64,000 nt of DNA. Source: Planctomycetota bacterium (GTDB lineage Bacteria; Planctomycetota; UBA1135; UBA2386). The notes beneath the pieces were generated by a model. It was not told the DNA's origin and ran no database searches. It saw only the letters and a program-made list of their open reading frames with translations. Location: positions 1,674,001 to 1,738,000 of the forward strand of contig JADJWQ010000001.1 in the NCBI GenBank assembly GCA_016716265.1, read 5' to 3'. Made by a program: the position numbers and the translations under genes. Positions 27,703 to 36,408 of this stretch are shown piece after piece. Positions within the stretch are counted from its first letter, which is position 1. Each line of letters opens with the position of its first letter.

Positions 27703-28869
27703 TCAGTCCTCCGCCCTCAGGGCCGCCACCGGCTTCAGCCGGCTCGCATTCCACGCCGGCACGCAGCCCGCCACCAGTCCGAGTGCGATCGACAATCCCA
27801 TGCCGAGCGCGACCGATTCGCCGGCGATCTCGAAGCCCGGCACGAACGACGCGATCGCCTTGGCGACGCCCAGGCTCAGCACGAACGCGACCGCGATACC
27901 GATGGCGCCCCCGAGGACGCACAGGAGCAGCGACTCGACGGTCAGGCCGACGAACACCCACCGGTCGGTGAAGCCGAGCGCCTTCAGCACGCCGAGGTCG
28001 CGCGTGCGCTCGCGCGCCGCCATCAGCATCGTGTTGAGGATCGCGAAGAAGATCGCGAACAGCACCGCGCCGCCGATCGACCGCAGCAGCACCGGCACGC
28101 TGCCGAGCATCGTGACGAACTGCCGTGCGAACTCGGCCTCGGTCGTCGTCTGCACGCGTTGCGGGCCGTTCTCGAACAGCGCGTCGATGGCACTCATGAC
28201 CGCGGTCGGCTCGGCGCCGTCCCGGAGATCGACGAGGTAGACGCCGACCCCCGGCTCCATCCGCACCGCGCCCTGCTCGATCGCCTCGCGCAGGTAGTCG
28301 AAGTGGAAGTACAGCGTGCGCTCGTCGACCGCAGTGGTCTTCGCGCGGTAGATGCCCTGGATCACGAAGTCCCAGGCCGAGCCATCCACGCGCGGGAAGA
28401 TGCGCCCGATGATCGGCACGGTCTGCCCGACCTTCCAGCCGTACTGATCGGCGAGCGCCTGCCCGACGAGGCACCCGTCACGGCGTCCGGCGAACGCGTC
28501 GTAGCTGCCATCGACGACGTCGAGCTCCGGGTAGGCCGGCCCGAAGGTGTCGGCGTCGACTCCGAACTGCGCGAAGAAGCTACCGCCATCGCGGTACTCG
28601 CCGCCGAACCACTGGAACTTGCAGACGGTCTCGACGCCGGCGACGCCGGCGATCTTCGACTCGTAGCTGAGCGGCAGGTCGACGAAGAGGCTGACCGCCG
28701 ACTGGACCCACAGCCGCTGGCTCGATGCCGCGGAGGTCGCCGACGACAGCGCGGTGACCACCGCCTGCAGCATGCAGACGAGGAACACCGCGAGCGCCAC
28801 GGATCCGAGCGTCAGGATCGAGCGCAGCGGATGCGCGAGCAGGTTCTTGAGAATGAGCCTGGGGGACAT
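27703..28869 (-). CDS. FtsX/MacB-like ABC transporter permease (first)
   Basis: 388 residues with the same plan as the next permease: an N-terminal helix (SILTLGSVALAVFLVCMLQAVV), a large periplasmic domain, and three C-terminal helices (GGAVLFAIFFAILNTMLMAARERTRDLGVLKALGF; LTVESLLLCVLGGAIGIAVAFVL; ALGMGLSIALGLVAGCVPAWNASRL). It ends PVAALRAED, the usual end of MacB-type permeases. The two permeases are similar but not identical, so the transporter is probably a heterodimer. It starts seven bases after the ATPase gene. The ATG at 28869 directly precedes the first helix. Confidence 0.93.
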   Translation of the reverse strand: MSPRLILKNLLAHPLRSILTLGSVALAVFLVCMLQAVVTALSSATSAASSQRLWVQSAVSLFVDLPLSYESKIAGVAGVETVCKFQWFGGEYRDGGSFFAQFGVDADTFGPAYPELDVVDGSYDAFAGRRDGCLVGQALADQYGWKVGQTVPIIGRIFPRVDGSAWDFVIQGIYRAKTTAVDERTLYFHFDYLREAIEQGAVRMEPGVGVYLVDLRDGAEPTAVMSAIDALFENGPQRVQTTTEAEFARQFVTMLGSVPVLLRSIGGAVLFAIFFAILNTMLMAARERTRDLGVLKALGFTDRWVFVGLTVESLLLCVLGGAIGIAVAFVLSLGVAKAIASFVPGFEIAGESVALGMGLSIALGLVAGCVPAWNASRLKPVAALRAED

Positions 28870-28876
28870 CGCCGCC

Positions 28877-29617
28877 TCACCCGACGTCGGCTGCCGCCTC
28901 GGCGCTGATGCGCCGCGGCTCGTGGTTGTGGTCGATGCGCCCGAGGCGCCCCTTGTCCAGATGGATCACGCGGTCGGCGAACTCTGCCGCGACCGGATCG
29001 TGCGTGACCATCAGGATCGTCTTGCCGAGCTCGCGGTTGAGCCGCTGCATCAGATCGAGGATCTGCTCGGCGGTGCGCCGGTCGAGGTCGCCGGTCGGCT
29101 CGTCCGCCAGGATGATCGACGGGTCGGTCGCGATCGCCCGGGCGATCGCGACGCGCTGCTCCTGGCCACCCGACAGCTGCGCGGGGCGGTGGGTCATGCG
29201 GTCGGCGAGCCCGACGAGCGTCAATGCGCGCTCCGCCTGCGCGCGCCGCTGGCTGCGCGAGAGCGGCGTGAGCTGCAGCGGCAGCTCGACGTTCTCACGC
29301 GCGGTCAGCACCGGAAGCAGATTGAAGCCCTGGAACACGAAGCCGACGTGCTCGGCGCGCCAGTGGGACAGCTCCGCACCGCGCAGCAGGTCGACGTGCT
29401 CGCCGGCGACGATCACCTCGCCCGCATCGGGACTGTCGAGGCCGCCGATCAGATTGAGCATCGTGGTCTTGCCGGAGCCGGACGGCCCCATCAGCGCGTA
29501 GAACGCGCCAGCCTCCATCTCGAGGTCGAGGCCCTGCAGCACCGGCAGGATCTCGCCACCGCGGGTGTAGCTGCGCTCGACGTGGCGCAGTCGGATGATC
29601 GGGTCGGAGTCGGCCAT
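28877..29617 (-). CDS. LolD/MacB-type ABC transporter ATPase
   Basis: 246 residues from the ATG at 29617; an in-frame GTG at 29626 would add three. Walker A is GPSGSGKTTMLNLIGGLD (about 43-60), then the Q-loop FQGFNLLPVLTARENVELPL, the signature LSGGQEQRVAIARAIA (about 147), Walker B IILADEPTGDLD (about 166-177), and the H-loop MVTHDPVAAEFADR. It is the closest type to LolD/MacB/FtsE ATPases that energise FtsX-like permeases. It lies 37 bases downstream of the adaptor gene and directly before the first permease gene. Confidence 0.96.
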   Translation of the reverse strand: MADSDPIIRLRHVERSYTRGGEILPVLQGLDLEMEAGAFYALMGPSGSGKTTMLNLIGGLDSPDAGEVIVAGEHVDLLRGAELSHWRAEHVGFVFQGFNLLPVLTARENVELPLQLTPLSRSQRRAQAERALTLVGLADRMTHRPAQLSGGQEQRVAIARAIATDPSIILADEPTGDLDRRTAEQILDLMQRLNRELGKTILMVTHDPVAAEFADRVIHLDKGRLGRIDHNHEPRRISAEAAADVG

Positions 29618-29654
29618 CGCAGGCACGGGGTTGCGAGCCGCGCGGGAACGCGGC

Positions 29655-31094
29655 TCAGGATTCCGGAGGCACCTTGACGCGGTCGCCGTCGCGCAGGTCG
29701 GCAGGAGGATCGAGCACGATGCGTTCGCCGGCGTCGAGGCCCTGCTCGACGGTCGCGCGCCGGCCGTCGCGCGCGCCCACGCGCACCGTGCGGAAGGTCA
29801 CCGCGCCGCGCGCGTAGACGAACACGCCCTCGCCGCGGGCCGAGTCGCGCACGACGGCGTCCTGCGGCACCAGGATGACCGGCGGGCCGCCCGGACCGGT
29901 GGCGACGCCGGGCGCCGCGTCCGGCGGCAGGAACACGAGCCGCACGCCCATCTCGGGTCGCAGCTTGTCGTCGCGCGTGTCGAAGCGGATGCGCACCTCG
30001 ACCGTCGCCTTCTGGCGATTGGCGGTCGGCCAGATGCGGTCGACGTGCCCGCCGTACGCCTGATCGGGATAGGCATCGAGGAAGATCTGCGTGGGGCCAT
30101 CGAGATGCACCGCGTCGAGGCTCGACTCGGGCACCTCGGCCTGCACCTCCAGCGATGCGAAGTCGACCATCGTGCAGATCGAGCCGCGAGCATTGGAGCC
30201 GCCCTGGGAGTTGGGAGACACCACCTCGCCGACCTCGGCGTCCTTCAGCACGACGACACCGTCGAACGGCGCGCGGATCTCGGTCTTGTCGAGCGTCGCC
30301 GCGGCGAGCTCGCGGTCGGCCTCGGCCTCGGCGACGCGGGCCTTCGCGACCTCGACGTCGGCGCGCGCCGTCAGCACACTCGCCTCGGCTTCGGCGACGC
30401 CGGCCTCGGCCGCGCGCTGTCGGGCGTCCGCCGCGCGCTGCCGCGCGGTCGCCGAGTCGATCGCCGCCCGCGCTGCGTCGAGCGCGTCCTGCGAGCTGAT
30501 GCCCGACTCGAGCAGCTCCTGCTCGCGTTGGAAGCGCGCGTCAGCGAGCGCGCGCTGCGCGGCCGCGTCGCCGACGTCGAGGCGGAGCGCTTCCAGCGTC
30601 CGCTTCACCTGCTCGACCTGGACCTCGGCATTCGCGAGCGCCGCCTCGGCGCGGGTCACCGACACCTTCGCGGTCGCCAGCGCGGCGGTCGCGCGCTGCA
30701 GCGACGCGCGGTACTCGTCCTGGTAGAGCTTCGCCACGACGTCGCCGCGCTTCACGACCGAGCCTTCGGTCACGCTCAGCTCGACGATCCGGCCCGGCGT
30801 GTCGGCGCTCAGCGCGGCGCGGCGGGCGGCGACGACGTAGCCGTTCGCGGCGGTGCCGGTCACCGCGCCGGCCTCGGCCGGGCGGCTCTCGACGACGCGG
30901 TACAGCTCGACGCGCGGCAGGTTGAGCCAGTCGAGCCCGCGCTGCAGCGGGCCGCGCAGCGCGAAGCCAAGCCCGGCGAGGATCGCCAGCGCGGCGATCC
31001 GCCCGATCCAGGGGGAGCGCCGGCGCCGCGCTCCCGCGCCGCCGGCGCCGACCTTGCGGGCGCCGCGGTCGATCTTGAGGGATTGGACGTCCAC
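29655..31094 (-). CDS. Periplasmic adaptor (HlyD/MacA-like membrane fusion protein)
   Basis: 479 residues from GTG at 31094, chosen because an upstream extension has no protein-like pattern and would run into the divergent gene. One membrane helix lies at about 30-46 (IGRIAALAILAGLGFAL). A biotinyl-lipoyl-like hairpin (GYVVAARRAALSADTPGRIVELSVTEGSVVKRGDVVAKL) is followed by a long coiled coil rich in Ala/Glu (about 130-275), then TEIRAPFDGVVVLKDAEVGEVV and beta-barrel and membrane-proximal domains ending VPQDAVVRDS...VKVPPES. Such adaptors link an inner-membrane ABC transporter to the periplasm or an outer-membrane channel. It is the first gene of the exporter operon (adaptor, ATPase, permease, permease, VWA lipoprotein). 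No outer-membrane TolC-like gene is present here. Confidence 0.92.
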   Translation of the reverse strand: MDVQSLKIDRGARKVGAGGAGARRRRSPWIGRIAALAILAGLGFALRGPLQRGLDWLNLPRVELYRVVESRPAEAGAVTGTAANGYVVAARRAALSADTPGRIVELSVTEGSVVKRGDVVAKLYQDEYRASLQRATAALATAKVSVTRAEAALANAEVQVEQVKRTLEALRLDVGDAAAQRALADARFQREQELLESGISSQDALDAARAAIDSATARQRAADARQRAAEAGVAEAEASVLTARADVEVAKARVAEAEADRELAAATLDKTEIRAPFDGVVVLKDAEVGEVVSPNSQGGSNARGSICTMVDFASLEVQAEVPESSLDAVHLDGPTQIFLDAYPDQAYGGHVDRIWPTANRQKATVEVRIRFDTRDDKLRPEMGVRLVFLPPDAAPGVATGPGGPPVILVPQDAVVRDSARGEGVFVYARGAVTFRTVRVGARDGRRATVEQGLDAGERIVLDPPADLRDGDRVKVPPES

Positions 31095-31191
31095 GCGAGC
31101 CGCGTAGCCTACCGGGGCGCGGCTCCGCGGACACGGGCGAAGCGCCTGGATACCGGCGCCACACCGGCCGCTACGGCCGGCCCGATCCACC

Positions 31192-33297
31192 ATGTCCGAG
31201 CCACGCCCGTCGATCCTGGCGACCTTCGGCGCCGCCGTCCTCTCCCTCGCCGCTGCGGTCCCCGGTCAGCGGCCGGGTCCGCAGCCGGCGGAGGGCGACC
31301 TCGCGCGCGTCGCGTGCCGCGTCGTCCGCGCCTGGACGACGCACGACTCGGTATTGCTGGAGGTCGAGGTGCAGAACGGCACCGCCGCGGCGTTCGAGCC
31401 GCTCCGGTTCGCGATCGAGGCGCCGCCGCACGCGCAGCGCGAGGAGCCGGTGACGGTGACCGTCGACCGCGCGCCGCTGCCCCACGTGCAGCGCGCGGGC
31501 CGGCCGGTCGAACCGCGCGGCCGCGCGCGCTACCTGCTGCAAGCGACGATCTGGCAGCTACCGCCGAAGCTGTCGGTCGAGGTGGACGAAGGCTTGTTCT
31601 TCGCGCCCGACAGCCTCGCCGGGTTGCTCCCCGATGCCGCGCCGGTCGAGCTGGTCGGCGCGCCCACGCAGGAGACGTTCGCCGATGCAACCGGCACGCG
31701 ACCGCGGACCACCCTGACGCTGCGCAACACGGCCGACCGGCCGGTCGACGCGATCCTGCGCGCCACCGCGACGCGGCCACTCGACGCCGAGGTGCTGCTG
31801 ACCGTGTCGCTGCCGGCTGGCAGCACACGCGCGGTGACGATCGAGGACCTGCCGGCCGCGCTCGGTTGGAGCGACCTGCCGGCCGGACTCGGCGCGAGGA
31901 TCGAGCGCGCCGAGGTGGTCGATTGGACGCTGCAGTTCCCGCGCGACGAGGACGCGGCGCGCGAGGCGCTGCTACGCGCCTATGCCACCTGGGTGCGCTG
32001 GGACCGGCCGCGCGCGATCGCCGGCTCGCTGCGGATCCGCGAGCAGGAGCTCGACGGCACCGTGCACGCAGGGGTCGGGACCTTCGTGATGGCGGCCGAC
32101 GGGACCCCGCGGGTCACATGGACCGAGGGCGACGCAGCGCGACTCGGCGCCGCGTCGGCATTGCGCAATGCGTTCGCGGACCTGCGGCGGCCGAGCGCCG
32201 AGGAGCTCGCGGCCGCCAACCGATTCGACCCGTTCGGGGGCGGCTGGGTCGCGATCGACGGCCCTGGCATCGACGGCCGCCCGCCGGGGTCGACCGAGAT
32301 CCGCACGATCCGCCCCGACGGCGGCGAGTCGACCCGCATCGAGGGCCAGCGTGAGCTGCCGCTGTACCTGGTCGATGGCGACGAGCTGCACGGCTCGGGG
32401 TGGTCGAGCGGTCACGGACGGATCGACTGGCGCACGCAGCGGCTCGACGACGGCTTCGTCGTCACCGAACGGCGCAGCGCCGATGGCACGCAGCTCTGGC
32501 ACTCCGTGTGGACGCGCGTGCAGGGCGTCGTGGTGCCAGCCGCCTACCGCACCGCGAGGTTCACGGCGACCGGCGAGCTGTCGCTGGAGACGGTGCTCGA
32601 GCTCGGCGACCTGCACGTCGCGGACGACCGGGCCGGCGAGCTGGCAGCGCCCGCGGGCGCTGGCGTCGACGCGCTGCGCGCGGCCTGGGACGCGACCTGG
32701 CGCTACCCCGACGAGCCGGTGACCCTGACCGCCGAGTTCGACATCGAGACGCCGGGGACCGACCTCGTCTGGGTCGGCCAGAAGCGCGTGCGCGGCAGCC
32801 TGACGCTCACGGGGTTCCGCGGCTTCCGCCACTGGGGCAGCGGCTGGGCGACGCTCACCTGCTCGTTCGACCCGTCGCTGCCGGCGACGCAGCACGGCGC
32901 ACTGTCGGCCGCCATCCACGACCGGCTGATCCTGTGGGCCGGCCGCGATCTCGCCGGCCGCGGGCCGTTCGACGAGGTATTCGCCGGCGCGACGATCGAC
33001 GCGCCCGCCGGCGGTCGCTTCGCGATCCACGGTGGGCGCTACGGCGGCGTGGAGATCGCCGACGGCCGCGTCGTCGCGCTCGAGATCGCGCCCGGTAGCT
33101 GGCGCCGCACGCGCTTCGCGAAGGCCGGCGATGCGCAGGTCCCGAACGTCGTCACCACCGGCATCGAGCGGCTCCGCGCCACCTGGCGCAGCGTCGACGG
33201 CTACCTGTGCCCGACCGCCTTCGTCTTCGAGCGCTCCTTCGGAACCGACTGGGGCCCCGAGAAGCTCACCCTCCGCAACCTCCGCCTCACGCGCTGA
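31192..33297 (+). CDS. Secreted protein of unknown function (701 aa)
   Basis: An N-terminal signal peptide (ATFGAAVLSLAAAVPGQ) indicates export. No known domain is recognised. The first ~220 residues look like two beta-sandwich modules (VLLEVEVQNGTAAAFEPLRFAI; TTLTLRNTADRPVDAILRATA). The middle has repeated strand-rich stretches around WVRWDRPRAIAGSLRIREQELDG and TRIEGQRELPLYLVDG, and the end has GFRGFRHWGSGWATLTCSF and FVFERSFGTDWGPEKLTLRNL. It is divergent from the exporter operon with 97 bases between starts. A 37-bp element that recurs at 36274 begins right at its stop codon. Confidence 0.65.
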   Translation: MSEPRPSILATFGAAVLSLAAAVPGQRPGPQPAEGDLARVACRVVRAWTTHDSVLLEVEVQNGTAAAFEPLRFAIEAPPHAQREEPVTVTVDRAPLPHVQRAGRPVEPRGRARYLLQATIWQLPPKLSVEVDEGLFFAPDSLAGLLPDAAPVELVGAPTQETFADATGTRPRTTLTLRNTADRPVDAILRATATRPLDAEVLLTVSLPAGSTRAVTIEDLPAALGWSDLPAGLGARIERAEVVDWTLQFPRDEDAAREALLRAYATWVRWDRPRAIAGSLRIREQELDGTVHAGVGTFVMAADGTPRVTWTEGDAARLGAASALRNAFADLRRPSAEELAAANRFDPFGGGWVAIDGPGIDGRPPGSTEIRTIRPDGGESTRIEGQRELPLYLVDGDELHGSGWSSGHGRIDWRTQRLDDGFVVTERRSADGTQLWHSVWTRVQGVVVPAAYRTARFTATGELSLETVLELGDLHVADDRAGELAAPAGAGVDALRAAWDATWRYPDEPVTLTAEFDIETPGTDLVWVGQKRVRGSLTLTGFRGFRHWGSGWATLTCSFDPSLPATQHGALSAAIHDRLILWAGRDLAGRGPFDEVFAGATIDAPAGGRFAIHGGRYGGVEIADGRVVALEIAPGSWRRTRFAKAGDAQVPNVVTTGIERLRATWRSVDGYLCPTAFVFERSFGTDWGPEKLTLRNLRLTR

Positions 33298-33329
33298 CTT
33301 CCGATCCGTACCGCGTACGATTTTTACAT
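33293..33329. repeat. 37-bp element, copy 1 (overlaps stop of preceding gene)
   Basis: It begins GCTGACTTCCGATCCGTACC and ends TTTTTACAT; the TGA inside it is the stop codon of the 31192-33297 gene. It matches 35 of 37 bases of 36274-36310, which sits identically on the stop codon of the BlaR1-like gene. The core GTACCGCGTAC dyad followed by T5 resembles an intrinsic terminator, although the outer arms are imperfect here. Confidence 0.75.
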
Positions 33330-33362
33330 CAGGGTGGGAGGGGCTTGCGCGCTCGGGCAACT

Positions 33363-33401
33363 CACGACATTTTGTCGTGGAACTCACGACAAGATGTCGT
33401 G
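33363..33401. promoter_or_regulatory. Two BlaI-type operator palindromes
   Basis: CACGACA-TTT-TGTCGTG (33363-33379) and CACGACA-AGA-TGTCGTG (33385-33401) are perfect 7+7 dyads whose centres are 22 bases apart, about two helical turns, so two repressor dimers would bind the same face. They lie 20-58 bases upstream of the BlaI-family gene. BlaI/MecI repressors bind dyads with ACA...TGT cores, so autorepression is the expected role. Confidence 0.85.
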
Positions 33402-33420
33402 ACCCGAGCACAGTGAGCCG

Positions 33421-33828
33421 ATGGACGAGACGATCCCGAACGTGAGCGATGCGGAGCGCGATGCGCTGCGCGCGCTGTGGGCGCGCGGGCCCGGGCGCGT
33501 GCGCGACCTGCTCGCGGCGCTGCCGGACCGCGGGTGGGCCTACTCGACGTTGCAGACGCTGCTGCACCGACTGGAGCAGAAGGGGCTCGTCGCTCGCGAG
33601 GCGGCGACCGGCGGCGCGATCTACCGCGCGACCGTGACCCGCGAAGAGCTGCTGCAGCGGCGGCTGACGGCGCTCGGGCGGGAGCTGGCGGACGACTCGC
33701 CGGTGTCGTTGCTGCACGGCATCGTCGCGGGGCGGCGGCTGCGTGCGCGTGAGCTCGCCGAGATGCGCGCGCTGCTGGACGAGCTGGAGGCCAAGAGCTT
33801 GCGGAAGGGCCGCGGGAGGTCCTCGTGA
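33421..33828 (+). CDS. BlaI/MecI/CopY-family transcriptional repressor
   Basis: 135 residues. The winged-helix part is at about 5-75 (VSDAERDALRALWARGPGRVRDLL, YSTLQTLLHRLEQKGLVAREAATGGAIYRATVT) and a C-terminal helical dimerisation part follows. The usual pattern, with the recognition helix in the YSTLQTLLHRLEQKG segment, is clear. In this family the paired BlaR1-type protease triggers cleavage of the repressor and opens the operon. It overlaps the BlaR1-like gene by four bases (GTGA) and has two matching operators upstream, so this is a complete signal-responsive repressor system. Confidence 0.95.
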   Translation: MDETIPNVSDAERDALRALWARGPGRVRDLLAALPDRGWAYSTLQTLLHRLEQKGLVAREAATGGAIYRATVTREELLQRRLTALGRELADDSPVSLLHGIVAGRRLRARELAEMRALLDELEAKSLRKGRGRSS

Positions 33829-36278
33829 ACGCGCTCTGGTCGGCACTCCTCGAGAACACGGCGGTCGCGGCACTGCTCGCGCTCGTGCTCGGCGCGTCGG
33901 TCGCGCTGTTTCGCCCGCGCGCCGCGCTGCGGCACCTCGGCTGGCTGGTCGTCGTCGTCGCACTGGTGCTGCCACCGGTCGTCGGCTGGCGCGAGCTGGC
34001 GCCGGCCCAGTCCGAGCGGCTCGATGCGCTGGTCTCGGCGGTCGTCGGCACCGGCGTGCGCACGGACGATCCGACCGACGCGGCGAGCGACCTCGGCGCT
34101 GCCGAGCTGTCTGAGCCGCCGTCCGTCGCGGACCACCCCGGGACTCGCGACCGGGCGCCGGCCACACTCGTCCCCGTGGCGCTGCCGGCCGCGGCACCGA
34201 GCTCGTCACCGGCGGGTGCGCCCCGTTCGGAAACCCGCGCGACCGCGTGGCTCACGCTCGCGTGGCTGCTCGGCGCCACGGCGTTCGCGTCGCTGGCGCT
34301 GCGCCGCACCCTGCGGCTGCGCGGCTGGCTCGCGCACGCGAGCGACGCGGTCCCGCCGTTCGTCGTGGCCGAGTCCCGCGCGCTCGCCGCCGCGCTCGGC
34401 ATCCGGCCGCCGCTCGTGCTGGCGGTGCGCGGCCTGGCAGCACCGGCGACGGGGCTGGTCCGCTTCCGCAGCGCCGTGCTGTGGCCGCGCGACTGGACGG
34501 CGCGCTCGGAGCGCACCGTCGCGATCCTCGCGCACGAGCTCGCCCACGTCAGGCGCCGCGACCCCTGGATCGCGATCGTCACGCTCGCGGTCGGCGTGCT
34601 GCATTGGTGGAACCCGCTGTTCTGGCTCGCACGATCGCGCCTCCGCGAAGCGGCCGAGCAGGCCTGCGACTCGTGCGCGCTCGCATTGCGGACGCTCGCG
34701 CCGCGCGAGCTCGCCGAGGCCCTGCTCGAGCTGCGCTCTGCGGGGGTGGACCAGCTCGCGTGGACGGCCGCCGCCACGGCGAGCGGCAGTAATGCGTCGT
34801 TCCGCCGCCGACTGCGCGCGGTGATGACCGTACGGCCCACTGCCGGCGGCTCGCCAGCCATCGCTCGTGCTGGTGCGGCCGCATTGCTGCTCGTCGCGCT
34901 GCCCGGGTTCGCACCAACGCACCGCGACACCCGCCCCGATGAGCCCTCCACGCCGCTGGCGATGCAGGCGCAGCAGGATCCCGCCGGGCCGGCACCGATC
35001 GGCGAGATCACGCACGTCTCCGACAATGGTGCGCTGTGCATCGTCGAGCTCCGCCCCGATGTCTTCCTCGCCGTGGAGGATCGCGTGCGACTCGTCGACG
35101 GTTCGGAGCTGACGGTCGACCAGCGCATCGGTGATGCCCTGACCGTGTCGTCGGGCGACCGGGGCCCGGTGACCCTGCGGCGCGGAATGAAGGTCGTCGA
35201 CGCGGCGTGGGGCCGCTCGCGGCTCGGTCCCGCGCGGCGGGGCGAGGTCGGCGAGCCCGTGCAGGATGCTCCGCTGACTGCGACCCGCTGGCTGATCGAG
35301 CTCGTCACCGAGCGCGCCGTGCTCCTCGCGGAGCGCGACGTGATCGCGATCGCACGCGGCGGCCGGTTCGTCGCCCGCGGCGCCATCGCCTGGCAGCGGA
35401 ACGGGCAGCGGCTCGGAGTCTGGGTCGCGCCACGCGACGTCCCCGCGATCGGTGGCCCGGGTGCCGCGCAGCTCGAGCTCGTCGCCATCGACCGCCCGCG
35501 GCTCGAGACGAGACGCCCGCGGCCCGACGTGCCGCTCGGCGCTCCGCTCCCGCTGCCCGACGTCGGCCGTCCCGGCCACACGTGGATCGCGGACTACTCC
35601 GACAACCGGATCGTCGAGTTCGATGGCGACGACCGCGAGGTCGACCGCCTGGAGGACGCCTACGGCGCGTGGGACGTCGATCCACTGCCAGGTGGTCACC
35701 TGCTGGTCACCGAGTTCGCACTGAGCCGGGTCATCGAGCTCGATGCGGAGCGTCACGAGATCTGGCGCTTCGACGAATTGCGCAATGCGTACTCCGCGCA
35801 GCGCCTGCCAGAAGGCAACACGCTGATCGCCGACACGTTCGGCAACCGCGTCATCGAGGTCACCCCGGCCGGTGAGATCGCCTGGGAGCACGCCGGCATC
35901 CGACCGTTCGACGCGGAACGGCTCGCGAACGGCAACACGCTGGTCGCCGACACCAAGGCGAACTGCGTCCTCGAGCTCGATCCCTCGGGCGACGTGGTCT
36001 GGGAGCTCCGCGGCCTGCCCGGCATCCACGACGCCGACCGCCTGCCGAACGGCAACACGCTCGTCACACTCCGCGCCCAGCACTGCGTCCTCGAGATCAC
36101 CCCCGACGGTGACGTCGTCGGCCGCCTCGAGCAACTGAACTCCCCGAGCGACGCCGACCGCCTGCCGGACGGCAACACGCTGGTCGCCGAGAACGGCCAG
36201 GTCCGCGAGTTCGACCCCACCGGCCACACCGTCGCCACCCTCCCCTGCACCTGGGCCGTCGAAGCCACCCGCCGCTGA
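33825..36278 (+). CDS. BlaR1/MecR1-like M56 protease with C-terminal beta-propeller sensor
   Basis: 817 residues from GTG. The N-terminal ~370 residues are the M56 membrane protease: hydrophobic helices (ALLALVLGASVALF, LGWLVVVVALVLPPVV, TAWLTLAWLLGATAFASLAL), zinc motif HELAH near 237-241 followed by VRRRDPW, and HWWNPLFWLARSRLREAAEQACD. A further helix lies at ~345-365. Residues ~585-815 hold about six ~41-residue repeats of the type DADRLPNGNTLVAD...VLEIDPxGDVVWE, an NHL/PQQ-like propeller. Classical BlaR1 has a penicillin-binding sensor here; this protein has none, so it probably senses another extracellular ligand. It should signal to the BlaI-type repressor encoded just upstream. The target genes, apart from the operon itself, are unknown. 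Confidence 0.88.
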   Translation: MNALWSALLENTAVAALLALVLGASVALFRPRAALRHLGWLVVVVALVLPPVVGWRELAPAQSERLDALVSAVVGTGVRTDDPTDAASDLGAAELSEPPSVADHPGTRDRAPATLVPVALPAAAPSSSPAGAPRSETRATAWLTLAWLLGATAFASLALRRTLRLRGWLAHASDAVPPFVVAESRALAAALGIRPPLVLAVRGLAAPATGLVRFRSAVLWPRDWTARSERTVAILAHELAHVRRRDPWIAIVTLAVGVLHWWNPLFWLARSRLREAAEQACDSCALALRTLAPRELAEALLELRSAGVDQLAWTAAATASGSNASFRRRLRAVMTVRPTAGGSPAIARAGAAALLLVALPGFAPTHRDTRPDEPSTPLAMQAQQDPAGPAPIGEITHVSDNGALCIVELRPDVFLAVEDRVRLVDGSELTVDQRIGDALTVSSGDRGPVTLRRGMKVVDAAWGRSRLGPARRGEVGEPVQDAPLTATRWLIELVTERAVLLAERDVIAIARGGRFVARGAIAWQRNGQRLGVWVAPRDVPAIGGPGAAQLELVAIDRPRLETRRPRPDVPLGAPLPLPDVGRPGHTWIADYSDNRIVEFDGDDREVDRLEDAYGAWDVDPLPGGHLLVTEFALSRVIELDAERHEIWRFDELRNAYSAQRLPEGNTLIADTFGNRVIEVTPAGEIAWEHAGIRPFDAERLANGNTLVADTKANCVLELDPSGDVVWELRGLPGIHDADRLPNGNTLVTLRAQHCVLEITPDGDVVGRLEQLNSPSDADRLPDGNTLVAENGQVREFDPTGHTVATLPCTWAVEATRR

Positions 36279-36310
36279 CTTCCGATCCGTACCGCGTACG
36301 GATTTTACAT
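36274..36310. terminator. 37-bp element, copy 2; probable terminator
   Basis: Here the dyad is perfect: ATCCGTAC-CGC-GTACGGAT (36285-36303), followed by TTTAC. The element starts on the TGA of the BlaR1-like gene exactly as copy 1 starts on the TGA of the previous gene. A stem followed by a short T-run fits an intrinsic terminator; an operator for the next gene, 98 bases on, is an alternative. Confidence 0.55.
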
Positions 36311-36408
36311 GACGCGGGGGGGGCGGCCGGGGCTGGTCGGGGGGCGCGCCACCGCGAGACGACGAGGCCCCGTTCGCTCGACGGCCGAGTCCCGCTCCCG
36401 GAAGCGTG

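Noticed and set aside
29595..32354. Open frame of 919 codons on the plus strand
   Set aside because: It is antisense to the adaptor gene and out of frame with the secreted protein at 31192; its composition is unlike a protein.
33421..36278. Beta-lactamase resistance locus
   Set aside because: No beta-lactamase or penicillin-binding protein gene is present and the sensor domain is a propeller, so a beta-lactam role is not supported.
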